DNA of 64,000 bases from the NCBI RefSeq assembly GCF_014201775.1, contig NZ_JACHFG010000001.1, positions 52,445-116,444 on the forward strand, read 5' to 3'. Shown piece after piece: positions 55,048 through 63,723 of this stretch (within the stretch, counting starts at the first letter, position 1; each line of letters begins with the position of its first letter). The notes below the pieces were generated by a model. The model did no database searches. It saw only the letters and a program-made list of their open reading frames with translations, and was not told where the DNA came from. Position numbers and translations under genes: made by a program. This DNA is from Borreliella yangtzensis. Lineage in GTDB: Bacteria; Spirochaetota; Spirochaetia; Borreliales; Borreliaceae.

Positions 55048-55688
55048 GGCGTATTGTTGCTTTTTTTTAATTCTTCTAGTAAATTTTTTGCTTCTGAATT
55101 ATTGGGATAGATTGTAAGAAGTTTAATTAGTGCCTCTTTTGCTAATATTTTATTTTTTGCATGTATTCTTGATCTTGCTAATTTTATTAATAGGTTTTGG
55201 TTATTAGGAGCAAATCGCAATGCATTTTCGTATGCAAAATCTGCTTCATTATATCTTTTTAGTTCATAAAAAGAATCCGCAATCAAATTATAAACTTTTA
55301 TTATTCTTGCTCCTTTAGAATCAAGACTAATATATTCTTGAAAGTATTTTAATGCGTTTTCATAGTTTTTTTGGAAAAAATAAGCTTCTCCTAGCGCTTG
55401 AATAATTCTTATGTCATATTTTTTAATTCCAAGACCTATAACCGCTTCTTTTTCTGCTCTTTTGTATTCTCCTATAGCTATTAAGCACCATATCAAGATT
55501 GTTCTAGCATCTAAGTTGTTAGGATTTAGCCGAATTTCTTCTAGCGTGTTTAAAATAGCTTCTTTAAACTTTCCTTCTTTATAAAGAAGGAAAGAGTCTT
55601 CTTTTTCTTTAGGTTGTGATTGTCCGAATAATAAGCTTAAATTGGATAGCAGAATTAAAGTTATTTGTAATAGAAAAAAAAATTTCAT
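55044..55688 (-). CDS. Exported TPR protein
   Basis: The 214-residue product has a signal peptide (about 1-23, ending SLLFG) and about five tetratricopeptide repeats. They can be seen in the recurring pattern of LLYKEGKFKEAI, AIGEYKRAEKEAV, FFQKNYENALKYFQ, ELKRYNEADFAYENAL and AKNKILAKEAL. TPRs mediate protein contacts; the partner is unknown. Its start overlaps the bactofilin stop by four bases, so the pair is coupled and may act together at the envelope. Confidence 0.85.
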   Translation of the reverse strand: MKFFFLLQITLILLSNLSLLFGQSQPKEKEDSFLLYKEGKFKEAILNTLEEIRLNPNNLDARTILIWCLIAIGEYKRAEKEAVIGLGIKKYDIRIIQALGEAYFFQKNYENALKYFQEYISLDSKGARIIKVYNLIADSFYELKRYNEADFAYENALRFAPNNQNLLIKLARSRIHAKNKILAKEALIKLLTIYPNNSEAKNLLEELKKSNNTP

Positions 55689-56041
55689 TCTTCAAAATCC
55701 TCCATTTCGCAATTCCCTTTAAATATTGCTCCAGAATCAATAAAAAGTTCTTTGGTTTTAATGTTTCCTATTAATTTGCCGGTTTTGTATATTTTAATTG
55801 TTTCTAAAGCTTCAATATTTCCTCTTATTTTTCCATGATTTAGTAAATGTTGGCATTTTATTTCAGCTTCAACATTAGCTTTTTCCCTTAGATAGATTGA
55901 GTTTGATGAATTTATTAAGCCTTTAAGCTTTCCTTCTATTATTATTGGCTTATTACTTTCAATATAACCTTCAAATTCAAAATTTTTTTTTATTACATTT
56001 TGAGTGCTATTTTCTTCGAATTCTAAGCTATCTATGCTCAT
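55685..56041 (-). CDS. Bactofilin
   Basis: Bactofilins polymerise into nucleotide-free cytoskeletal filaments through a right-handed beta helix. The 118-residue protein shows the repeating short-strand pattern with periodic glycines: FEGYIESNKPIIIEGKLKG, NHGKIRGNIEAL and KTGKLIGNIKTKEL. I start it at ATG 56041, five bases after GGGG; the frame runs back to 56083 but without a ribosome-binding site. In other spirochaetes bactofilins shape cells. The adjacent TPR gene is translationally coupled. Confidence 0.88.
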   Translation of the reverse strand: MSIDSLEFEENSTQNVIKKNFEFEGYIESNKPIIIEGKLKGLINSSNSIYLREKANVEAEIKCQHLLNHGKIRGNIEALETIKIYKTGKLIGNIKTKELFIDSGAIFKGNCEMEDFEE

Positions 56042-56107
56042 TAAAACCCCTAAAAATGAATGCTTATAAGTTAAAGCATTCATTTTTGATTGAATTTTTA
56101 TAAAAAT

Positions 56108-56122
56108 TTATTATTATTATTA
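56108..56122. repeat. (TTA)5 microsatellite
   Basis: Five TTA units lie between the Bax-inhibitor gene stop and the bactofilin start. The tract is three bases from the stop codon and outside both coding regions, so length changes would alter only the spacing between the genes. Confidence 0.6.
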
Positions 56123-56124
56123 TT

Positions 56125-56823
56125 TTAATCGTTTCTTCTTTGGCCCAAAAATCTTAAAAGATATAAGAATAAATTTATAAAATCTAAATAAAGTTTAAGT
56201 GACGCTACAACTGCCATTCTATTTTTTACTTCAGTATCGTCTTGAAGCATTTTATCCATTTTAGCAATATTTTGAACATCATAAGCTGTAAGTCCTGTGA
56301 ATATGATTACGCCCAAAATAGATATAAGGAAATTAAGGCCTGAACTTCTAAAAAACATATTAACAAGAGATGCGATAATGATTCCCCACAATCCCATTAT
56401 CATATAGCTTCCCATTTTTGTTAGATCTGTTGTTGTGGTGTATCCGTAAATAGACATTCCAAGAAATGTTCCAGCAGTAATTCCAAATGTGAATACTATT
56501 GATCCTTGTGTATAAATCATAAATATGGAAGACAATGTTACTCCTGTTAGTGCTGAGTAGAGTAAAAAAAGAGCTGTTGCGGTATTGCTTGATATTTTAT
56601 TAAGAGCGCCGCTTATTGCATATACAAGTCCAAATTGTATAAGTATTATGGCCATAAATGACATTGGATTTGAGAATATTATTGCTTTGATTGTTTGATT
56701 TTCTGAGGTTGCATATGCAAATATTGCTGAAATTAAAAGTCCAATTGACATAAGCCCAAAAACTTTGGCTAAAAACTTGTTTTTTATTAATATCTCTTGT
56801 TTTTCTTGTAATAAATCGATCAT
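56125..56823 (-). CDS. Bax inhibitor-1 / YccA family membrane protein
   Basis: The 232-residue protein has seven hydrophobic helices and an N-terminal cytoplasmic stretch. The family signatures are present: FLAKVFGLMSIGLLISAIFA near residue 20, ALTGVTLSSIFMIYTQGSI in the middle, and FTGLTAYDVQNIAKM with the Asp of the proposed proton/Ca2+ site. It ends LFLYLLRFLGQRRND. Bacterial members are Ca2+ leak channels or modulators of FtsH. AAGGAGG precedes the ATG. It is 31 bases downstream of fusA. Confidence 0.92.
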   Translation of the reverse strand: MIDLLQEKQEILIKNKFLAKVFGLMSIGLLISAIFAYATSENQTIKAIIFSNPMSFMAIILIQFGLVYAISGALNKISSNTATALFLLYSALTGVTLSSIFMIYTQGSIVFTFGITAGTFLGMSIYGYTTTTDLTKMGSYMIMGLWGIIIASLVNMFFRSSGLNFLISILGVIIFTGLTAYDVQNIAKMDKMLQDDTEVKNRMAVVASLKLYLDFINLFLYLLRFLGQRRND

Positions 56824-56854
56824 AATAAAGCCTCCTTATTATTAATGTTTATTA

Positions 56855-58936
56855 TTAAGATTTGTTTTGATCGTTAAATTTCTTTCGAAGGTCATCAAAT
56901 ATAGCACTTGGAACTTTTCCATACTTTAAGAATTCCATTGAGAATTCTGCTTTTCCTTGGGTAGAGGATCTAAGGACTGTTGAAAATCCAAACATTTCGC
57001 TTAAAGGCACCTCAGCTTCAACTTTTGAAAAACTTCCATCTTCTAGTGAACCTGTTATTATTCCTCTTCTTTGGTTTAAAAGTCCAAACATATTTCCCTG
57101 GAATTCAGTAGGCCCTTCAAGGGTAACTTTCATTATTGGTTCAAGGATCGTGGGCTTTGCTTTTGCGTAAGCCTCTCTAAAAGCACCAATTGCTGCTAAT
57201 TGGAACGCAATATCAGATGAGTCAACAATGTGATATTGACCATCATTGATTGTGATTTTTATATCAACTATCGGAAAACCAATTAATGTCCCTTTTTCCA
57301 TTGCCTTTTGGAATCCTTTGTCACATGATGGGATATATTCTGTTGGGATTACTCCTCCTTTTATCAGATTAACAAATTCGTATGTTTCTCCTTCTTTATT
57401 AAGGGGTTCCATAAACCCGGCAACTCGTCCAAACTGACCAGCTCCCCCAGATTGCTTTTTATGAGTATAGTTGAATTCAGCTTTTCCTGTAATTGTTTCT
57501 CTATAGGCTACTTGTGGCATTCCGGTTTCAACTTCTGCTTTGAATTCTCTTTTCATTCTTTCAATGTAAACCTCTAAGTGTAGTTCTCCCATGCCTTGAA
57601 TTATTGTTTCATTTGATTCAATGTCAACATAAGTTTTAAATGTTGGATCTTCTTTTGTAAATCTTCCAAGGGCTTTAGCCATATTGTCAGCAGATTTTTT
57701 GTCTTTTGGTTTTACAGAAAGAGAAATTACTGGATCTGGAATAAACATTGATGTCATTGAATAGCTGATTGATGGATCACAAAATGTATCTCCTGATGCA
57801 CATTCTATTCCAAATAAAGCAACAATGTCACCACTTCCTCCAAATTCAATATCTTCTGTATTATTAGCATGCATTCTGATAAGTCTTCCGACTTTGAATT
57901 TTTTGGAAGTTCGTGAATTGATAAGTTCTTGTCCTTTTTTTAAAGTCCCTTGATAGATTCTGACATAGGTTAGTTGACCGTATTGCCCGTCTTCAAGTTT
58001 AAATGCAAGAGCAACAGTTGGTAGATCGTTGTTAATTTTAAGATCGACTTCTTTTTCATTATTGTTAAGGTCAAGAGCGGTGTTTTTTATATCATGGGGG
58101 GACGGTAAAAATCTGGTTACAGCATCTAAGAGCAATTGTACCCCCTTGTTTTTATAGGCAGATCCCATAAATACAGGGCATAATTTTAAAGCCAATGTTC
58201 CCGTTCTAATTGCATTGTATATTATTTCAATGGGGATATCTTTTCCTTCCATGTGCAATTCCATAAGTTCATCGTTAAAGTCGGCAAGAGCATCAAGCAT
58301 TGTTTCTCGTTTATTTTTTGATTCTTCTAAGAGATCTGAGGGTATTTCTTTTTCTATTATTTCTGTTCCATCTTTTCCTTCAAAATAGTAAGCTTTCATT
58401 AATACAAGATCTACAACTCCAATATGTTTGTCTTCTAATCCAATTGGGATTTGCATTAAAACGGAATTTAAGTCAAGTTTTGATCTTAGTTGATCTTTTA
58501 CATTGTAGGGATTTGCTCCAGTTTTATCGCATTTATTTACAAATGCAAGGCGAGGTACGCTGTATCTTTTAAGTTGACGATCAACGGTTATTGATTGGGA
58601 TTGAACTCCTGCAACAGAATCAAGAACTAATATTGCTCCGTCAAGCACCCTAAGAGATCTTTCAACTTCAATTGTAAAATCTACATGGCCCGGTGTATCA
58701 ATAATATTTATTGGAAAATCTTTCCATTCAACGTGAGTTGCAGCTGACGCTATTGTGATTCCTCTTTCTCTTTCAAGTTCCATTGAATCCATTGTTGCGC
58801 CAACTCCATCTTTGCCCTTTACTTCATGAATTGCATGAATTTTATTGCAATAAAAAAGAATTCGTTCTGTAAGAGTAGTTTTTCCTGAATCGATGTGAGC
58901 GCTAATACCGATGTTTCGTAATTTATTGTAGTCCAT
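56855..58936 (-). CDS. fusA: Elongation factor G (translocase)
   Basis: EF-G moves tRNA and mRNA after each peptide bond. The 693-residue protein starts [21 protein letters not shown] (P-loop) and has [13 protein letters not shown] and RERGITI in the G domain. Domains II to V follow at normal length, with [14 protein letters not shown] near residue 440. B. burgdorferi is known to have two EF-Gs, one for translocation and one for ribosome recycling; this one has the features of the translocation form, which I cannot prove from sequence alone. The SD (GGAGGG) is 10 bases before the ATG. The gene is separate from rpsL, rpsG and tuf. Confidence 0.96.
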   Translation of the reverse strand: MDYNKLRNIGISAHIDSGKTTLTERILFYCNKIHAIHEVKGKDGVGATMDSMELERERGITIASAATHVEWKDFPINIIDTPGHVDFTIEVERSLRVLDGAILVLDSVAGVQSQSITVDRQLKRYSVPRLAFVNKCDKTGANPYNVKDQLRSKLDLNSVLMQIPIGLEDKHIGVVDLVLMKAYYFEGKDGTEIIEKEIPSDLLEESKNKRETMLDALADFNDELMELHMEGKDIPIEIIYNAIRTGTLALKLCPVFMGSAYKNKGVQLLLDAVTRFLPSPHDIKNTALDLNNNEKEVDLKINNDLPTVALAFKLEDGQYGQLTYVRIYQGTLKKGQELINSRTSKKFKVGRLIRMHANNTEDIEFGGSGDIVALFGIECASGDTFCDPSISYSMTSMFIPDPVISLSVKPKDKKSADNMAKALGRFTKEDPTFKTYVDIESNETIIQGMGELHLEVYIERMKREFKAEVETGMPQVAYRETITGKAEFNYTHKKQSGGAGQFGRVAGFMEPLNKEGETYEFVNLIKGGVIPTEYIPSCDKGFQKAMEKGTLIGFPIVDIKITINDGQYHIVDSSDIAFQLAAIGAFREAYAKAKPTILEPIMKVTLEGPTEFQGNMFGLLNQRRGIITGSLEDGSFSKVEAEVPLSEMFGFSTVLRSSTQGKAEFSMEFLKYGKVPSAIFDDLRKKFNDQNKS

Positions 58937-59234
58937 TAGACATTATCCCTCCTGATGATATGTGCGTAAAAGATTAACTATCTTAGTAATTTTACAAAAT
59001 TTTTTTTTAAAAATCTATCTTATATCATTTTATGTTATTAAACATTTTAAAGTTTCAATTATTTAAGAACATGTTTGCGGTTTGCTTGATTAAAATTGTA
59101 TTAATGTATATCCTTATATTAGGGAATATATCATTTAGTAGATTTTGATTTTATTGATTAAAATTTTTTATTTAGTGAATTAACTCTTACTTTATTATTA
59201 TACTCCTAAGATAATTATTTTGGAGGAATTTGAG

Positions 59235-59462
59235 TTGGAAACTTTAACAATATCTAATGAATTAAGCAAAATATCACAAGTAGGTTATGATTCTTCTGTG
59301 TCTGAGCTTTCTGTATTTTTTAAGGATGGAAGGGCTTATAAATATTTTAAGATTGAACCGAGACATTTTAGTGTAATATCTAAACTTATTGAGGATAAAA
59401 GATCAGTTGGTAAATATTTAACGGAAAATATATTTAACAAGTATGATCAAGAAAAGCTTTAA
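59235..59462 (+). CDS. KTSC-domain protein
   Basis: The 75-residue protein matches the small KTSC domain, named from the C-terminus of some lysyl-tRNA synthetases: SKISQVGYDSSVSELSVFF, DGRAYKYFKIEPRHFSVI, then RSVGKYLTENIFNKY. I choose the TTG at 59235 because GGAGGA lies seven bases upstream; an earlier in-frame TTG at 59220 overlaps that site. It is a stand-alone domain and its function is unknown. A strong hairpin 24 bases after the stop makes it a single-gene unit. Confidence 0.85.
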   Translation: METLTISNELSKISQVGYDSSVSELSVFFKDGRAYKYFKIEPRHFSVISKLIEDKRSVGKYLTENIFNKYDQEKL

Positions 59463-59486
59463 TTTGTTTTTTAGATAATAGTATAA

Positions 59487-59516
59487 AAGCCCTTTTGTTT
59501 TTAAACAGGAGGGCTT
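59487..59516 (+). terminator. Hairpin terminator after the KTSC gene
   Basis: AAGCCCT (59487-59493) pairs with AGGGCTT (59510-59516), and the inner bases continue the stem through U-G pairs and GTTT/AAAC to a tiny loop. The stem is long and stable. The downstream T tract is broken (ATTTATGG), so part of the stop may depend on other factors. Confidence 0.5.
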
Positions 59517-59684
59517 ATTTATGGTTAGCTTTTGGAGTTATAAGTTTTATTCTATTATCATCAATATGTTTTGTTTAATTTTAAAATTTAATAGTGTTAA
59601 AGTTTATATATTTTATTATTAGATTTAGCGCTGTTTTGCTGCTTTGAATGATTTGAATAATATCAAGGATTCAAGTAAATTTTT

Positions 59685-60212
59685 ATGTATAAATTGTTGT
59701 TTATTATTGTTTTTATTTTGTCTTGCAGTTCTATCTTTAAAGAGTATCAAAATATATCGGATGAATATTATAAGCTTGCAAAATTAAATGAAGAGCTTGG
59801 TAATGATGAGACTTCTGTTTTGCTATATGAAAAATCTATTAAATTTAATATTAATTCTGGTGATGATTCAAGTTACAATTTTATTTTAGCTTACATTAAT
59901 TTGAAAAAATATGTAGAAGCTGAGTTAAAACTTAATTCCATTATAAAAGAGGATCCAGAAAATATTTTGTTAATTAATTTGAAGGGATATTTACTTTTTA
60001 AGAAAAATGATTTAGATAATGCTTTGATTTTTTATTTAAAAACTCTAGAATTTGCGCCTGCAAATAAAGAGGCTTTATTTAATATTTTTTACATTTATCA
60101 TTTAAAGAACGATAAAAAAAATGCAAAAAAATATATTTTAAAATACAAAGAGCTAAATCATCCTATACCAAGTGGTGCAGAAGAAATAGTTTCTTCTGTT
60201 GTTAAGAATTAA
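59685..60212 (+). CDS. TPR-repeat lipoprotein
   Basis: The 175-residue product has a lipobox, FILSC, with C14 as the lipidated residue. Three or four tetratricopeptide repeats follow: YKLAKLNEELGNDETSVLLYE, LAYINLKKYVEAELKL, LLFKKNDLDNALIFYLKTLE and YHLKNDKKNAKKYILKY. Adaptor function in the periplasm is inferred. No clear Shine-Dalgarno is close to the ATG; AAGGA is 15 bases upstream. It precedes the barrel gene by about 117 bases. Confidence 0.85.
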   Translation: MYKLLFIIVFILSCSSIFKEYQNISDEYYKLAKLNEELGNDETSVLLYEKSIKFNINSGDDSSYNFILAYINLKKYVEAELKLNSIIKEDPENILLINLKGYLLFKKNDLDNALIFYLKTLEFAPANKEALFNIFYIYHLKNDKKNAKKYILKYKELNHPIPSGAEEIVSSVVKN

Positions 60213-60263
60213 TTTTTTAATTTTTTGTTTACTTTTTACTTCTTTACTTTATGAAAATTATTA

Positions 60264-60269
60264 TATAAT
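60264..60269 (+). promoter_or_regulatory. Perfect -10 box upstream of the barrel gene
   Basis: TATAAT at 60264-60269 lies 60 bases before ATG 60330. No good -35 box is at the usual spacing; instead three TTTACTT-like direct repeats occupy about 60229-60250. Confidence 0.4.
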
Positions 60270-60329
60270 AAGGTGTGCAATAATAAACCCTGTTTTATTT
60301 TTCATAAATTTTTGTAGGAGATTTTGTAT

Positions 60330-60980
60330 ATGATTAGGCTTAAATTTTTAATTTTGTGTTTATTTGGGATTTTTGTGGTTAATGGTTTTACAGATACTCA
60401 TTTTGAATTCAATTTTGGTGGTGGAGTTGCTTTTCCTGTTAGTCCCTTTTCAAGTTTTTATAATGAGGCTTTAGAGATTAATGCGAAGCTTAAGCAAAAT
60501 TTGCCTTCAAATGTGTCCCCAATAGAAAAAGAAGATATAGTCCGAAATTTTTCCGATTTGGCTAATATTGCTAAAGCTGGAATAAAATATGGAACTTATG
60601 CTCAATTTGGTGCTAAATTTGATGATTTTGTTTCTGTTGGACTTGAGCTTTTGTTTGATATGAATCTTCTTAAAGTGATAAAGCGTTCAGATGGAACTGC
60701 AAATGAAAATTTCTCGTTTATTATGGCAATAACACCAAGATTTTATACAAAATTAGATTTTTTTGTTTTAACTTTAGCATTTTTCACCGGGCCTAAGATC
60801 AATATAGCTACTTCTGCTGGAGATTCTGTTTTAGCAGAATTGGGAACAATGGGCTGGGATATTGGAGCTAGACTTTCATTCTCTTTTTTAATTCTTGAAG
60901 GCTACTATGTTTGGAATATTCAAAATGTTAAATTTTCTGATTTTAAGTTTGGAATAGGATTTGAATTTGGGATTGTATAG
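60330..60980 (+). CDS. Exported beta-barrel-like outer membrane protein candidate
   Basis: The 216-residue product has a signal peptide (about 1-20, IRLKFLILCLFGIFVVNG). The mature part is rich in short alternating strands, glycines and aromatics: FEFNFGGGVAFPV, YGTYAQFGAKFDDFVSVGLE, DIGARLSFSFLILEGYYVW, and a last strand FKFGIGFEFGIV that ends hydrophobic, as outer-membrane barrels do. I recognise no named porin. ATG 60330 is nine bases after AGGAG; an earlier TTG is too close. Surface location is inference. Confidence 0.7.
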   Translation: MIRLKFLILCLFGIFVVNGFTDTHFEFNFGGGVAFPVSPFSSFYNEALEINAKLKQNLPSNVSPIEKEDIVRNFSDLANIAKAGIKYGTYAQFGAKFDDFVSVGLELLFDMNLLKVIKRSDGTANENFSFIMAITPRFYTKLDFFVLTLAFFTGPKINIATSAGDSVLAELGTMGWDIGARLSFSFLILEGYYVWNIQNVKFSDFKFGIGFEFGIV

Positions 60981-61131
60981 TTTACGTAATATTTTTGATT
61001 TTTCTTTTTATTAATAAAGCTAAAATATTTTAATGACCTTGTTTTAAAAATTTTTAGTTGTTTTGTGCATATGAGTTATGTTAATTATCAAATTAAGATT
61101 GTTAAGATATTCTTAAAAAACGAGGAGTTAG

Positions 61132-62355
61132 GTGAATTTACTTAAAAAAAAATCAATAGGAATTATTGCTTGTCCTGGGGGTAGAGTTCTTGCCAGTAAA
61201 ATAATAAAAGAGCTTGAAAGAATATTTGTAAATTTTGAAAATGATATTGTAAATAGTATATGTAAAGATTCTAAATCCTTAAAGGAAGAAATTTTTAAGA
61301 TTGAAAAAGTTTTATCTCCTTTTTTAGAAGGTTTTAGTTTATCTACTCTTGAAAGTAAAGAGCCTTTAGAAATTCCTGTGAAATTTGTTAAATTCGCTAA
61401 TGGCGAATTTAAAACTGAAATTTTAAAAACAATTAGAAATAAGGATATTTTTATTGTTCAAGATGTTGCTAATACTTACGAAGTTGAAATAAATAGTAGT
61501 GAAAAAATAATTATGACAGTTAATGATCATATAATGAATTTAATGACAACAATAGATGCTTGTATGCAGGCTAAAGCCAATTCTGTTAGTGTTATTATTC
61601 CCTCTTATCCTTATTCAAGGCAAGATAAAAAACATTCAAGAGAATGTTTGACGGCAAGTCTTATTGGAAGATTTTTAGAAGAATTGGGAATTAGACATAT
61701 TTTAACTTTAGACATTCACTCAAAGGCCATTGAGAATGTATTTAGGAAAGTTTATTTTGAAAATTTAAATGTTTCTTACGAAATCTTTAGGTCTCTTAGG
61801 GATTTGATTGACAACATTAGAGATTCTAATTTAGTTATTGTTTCACCCGATACAGGTGCTGTAAGTAGGAATAAATTTTTTGCATCAAGTCTTAAGAGTC
61901 CTCTTGCTTTGCTTTATAAGGAAAGGGATTATTCAAGAGTTTCAAATGATGTTTCTGATTCAAATGTTTCTGTAACCAAACTTTTAGGAGATGTTGAAGG
62001 TAAGAATGTTTTTATGAGCGATGATATGTTAGCTACTGGGGGTACTCTTATTAAGGCAATGAAATTGCTTAAAAGCATGGGCGCTAAAAAGATTATATGT
62101 GGGATTAGTTTGCCATTTTTTAATGGAGATGCTATCAAATATTTTGACAAAGCTTATGAGGAAGGATATTTTTATAAAATAATTGGAACGAATGCTGTTT
62201 ATCATAATGATGAATTAATAAATAAGCCTTGGTATCATGAAGCCAACGTTGCGCATCTTTTTGCGGATGCAATCTTTGCAATTTATAATAAAGTTGGTTT
62301 ACAAAAAATTCTTGATAGAAGGGATGATATTCAAAAATTGATTACCAAAGGTTAA
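61132..62355 (+). CDS. prs: Ribose-phosphate pyrophosphokinase, long form
   Basis: The enzyme makes PRPP from ribose 5-phosphate and ATP for nucleotide salvage and NAD synthesis. The 407-residue protein is about 90 longer than typical bacterial Prs. The extra length is mainly an insertion between the first strand (GIIACPGGRVLASKI) and FVKFANGEFKTEIL. Core motifs are intact: SYPYSRQDKKHSRE, LTLDIHSKAIEN, VSPDTGAVSRNKFF and the PRPP loop SDDMLATGGTLI. The start is GTG after GAGGAG. It lies three bases before the FGGY kinase gene. Confidence 0.92.
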   Translation: MNLLKKKSIGIIACPGGRVLASKIIKELERIFVNFENDIVNSICKDSKSLKEEIFKIEKVLSPFLEGFSLSTLESKEPLEIPVKFVKFANGEFKTEILKTIRNKDIFIVQDVANTYEVEINSSEKIIMTVNDHIMNLMTTIDACMQAKANSVSVIIPSYPYSRQDKKHSRECLTASLIGRFLEELGIRHILTLDIHSKAIENVFRKVYFENLNVSYEIFRSLRDLIDNIRDSNLVIVSPDTGAVSRNKFFASSLKSPLALLYKERDYSRVSNDVSDSNVSVTKLLGDVEGKNVFMSDDMLATGGTLIKAMKLLKSMGAKKIICGISLPFFNGDAIKYFDKAYEEGYFYKIIGTNAVYHNDELINKPWYHEANVAHLFADAIFAIYNKVGLQKILDRRDDIQKLITKG

Positions 62356-62358
62356 TTT

Positions 62359-63723
62359 ATGAATGCCCTTAGTATTGATATTGGCACTAGTGTTTTAAAG
62401 GCAGCATTAGTTAGTTCTGAAAATGGAGTTTTAAGTTATATTGACATTAGTTATTCAGATTATTTTGATATCGATTTCGAAAATTTTGACTTTAATATCT
62501 GGCTTTTTGCTTTTAAAAAAGCCGTATCCAATTTTCAGGCTAGCAAAATAGATTGTATTTCTATTAGTGGTATTTCACCATGTTTAATTGCTTTAAATTC
62601 AAATTTAATCCCTTTAGAAGTGTTACATTGGAATTCTCTTAAAATTAAGTCCGATTTTAGGAGTAAGTCTGTATTTTTGCCCTATGTGCTTAGTACGGTT
62701 GAAAGAGGAACATATTCTAAAATAAGCTATTTTGTTTCTTGTTTTGAGTATTTTATTTATTTGCTTACAGATAAGCTTTTTACAAGTTTTCCCAGTATAG
62801 AGTATATTCCTTTTATTTGGGATGATTTGGAGATAAAAAAATATGGACTTGATAGGGACAAATTCCCTCCGTTCATAAAAATGGGAGAAAATGTTGGTGT
62901 TGTAACTTATAAAGCAGGAGTTGAATTTGGGTTAAATAGTGGAATTAGTGTAGTTAATGCGGGGGCAGATTATTTGAGTGTTTTGGTGGGGAGCGGCGCT
63001 TTTCAAGAAGGAATTGTGTCAAATAGAATGGGCACAAGTGAAGGATTTAATTTTGTTTCAAGTAAATATTTGCCTGGATTTTCTTTGGAATATCCCTATT
63101 TTTTAGAAGGATTTTTTATTATTGGGAGAATTGTTCCTTTTGGATATTTGATTCAATTATTAAAGGACAGTTTTTATAAAAAAAGTTTAACTTTTGAGGC
63201 TCTTTTAAAAAAAATTGTTAAAAGTGCTACTTTAAATGATGTATACTTTTATCCCAGTAAAATCAAACTTTTTAATGATTTGTTTATTTTAGATCCTTGT
63301 ATTAGCAAAGATTTAAGTAAAGGAATTTTTGGCAGCATTAAAAATCCATTAGAGATTGGTTTAGCAATATTTGAGTTTGTATGTTTTGCTTTTTACAGCA
63401 GATTAGTAGAATTAAAAGTCTATAAAAAAGAAATTTCAAATATTTTTGTTAGTGGGTCTAATTCCGATAATTTGTTTTTAAATCAACTAAAAGCAAATAT
63501 TATTGGCAAAGAGCTTAAGATTTTTGATTTTAAACATTCAGAGATTATTGGAGGGGCAATTCAAGTATTCTATTCTTTTAGAGAATTTGGAAGTTTAAAT
63601 GATTCTTTTTTGAAGCTTGCAAAGATTAAGCATGTTATATCGCCTATTATTGAAGTTCATGAAGAATATTTAGAAAAATATCAAAAATATGTTAATAATT
63701 ATATTTTATTTGTTAACGGGTAA
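62359..63723 (+). CDS. FGGY-family carbohydrate kinase (xylulokinase-like)
   Basis: The 454-residue protein has the ASKHA fold. ALSIDIGTSVLKAALVSSE provides the ATP phosphate loop, SISGISPCLIALNSNL and EVLHWNSLKIKSD the sugar-binding half, and NAGADYLSVLVGSGAF and FVSGSNSDNLFLNQLKA the second domain. It would phosphorylate a pentose or polyol; the precise sugar is not fixed by the visible motifs. Starting three bases after prs, it is probably co-expressed. Its 3' end overlaps the minus-strand SPOR gene by 18 bases. Confidence 0.82.
   Translation: MNALSIDIGTSVLKAALVSSENGVLSYIDISYSDYFDIDFENFDFNIWLFAFKKAVSNFQASKIDCISISGISPCLIALNSNLIPLEVLHWNSLKIKSDFRSKSVFLPYVLSTVERGTYSKISYFVSCFEYFIYLLTDKLFTSFPSIEYIPFIWDDLEIKKYGLDRDKFPPFIKMGENVGVVTYKAGVEFGLNSGISVVNAGADYLSVLVGSGAFQEGIVSNRMGTSEGFNFVSSKYLPGFSLEYPYFLEGFFIIGRIVPFGYLIQLLKDSFYKKSLTFEALLKKIVKSATLNDVYFYPSKIKLFNDLFILDPCISKDLSKGIFGSIKNPLEIGLAIFEFVCFAFYSRLVELKVYKKEISNIFVSGSNSDNLFLNQLKANIIGKELKIFDFKHSEIIGGAIQVFYSFREFGSLNDSFLKLAKIKHVISPIIEVHEEYLEKYQKYVNNYILFVNG

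Noticed and set aside
56042..56083. A 14-residue longer bactofilin start
   Set aside because: No ribosome-binding site upstream; GGGG is well placed for the internal ATG at 56041.
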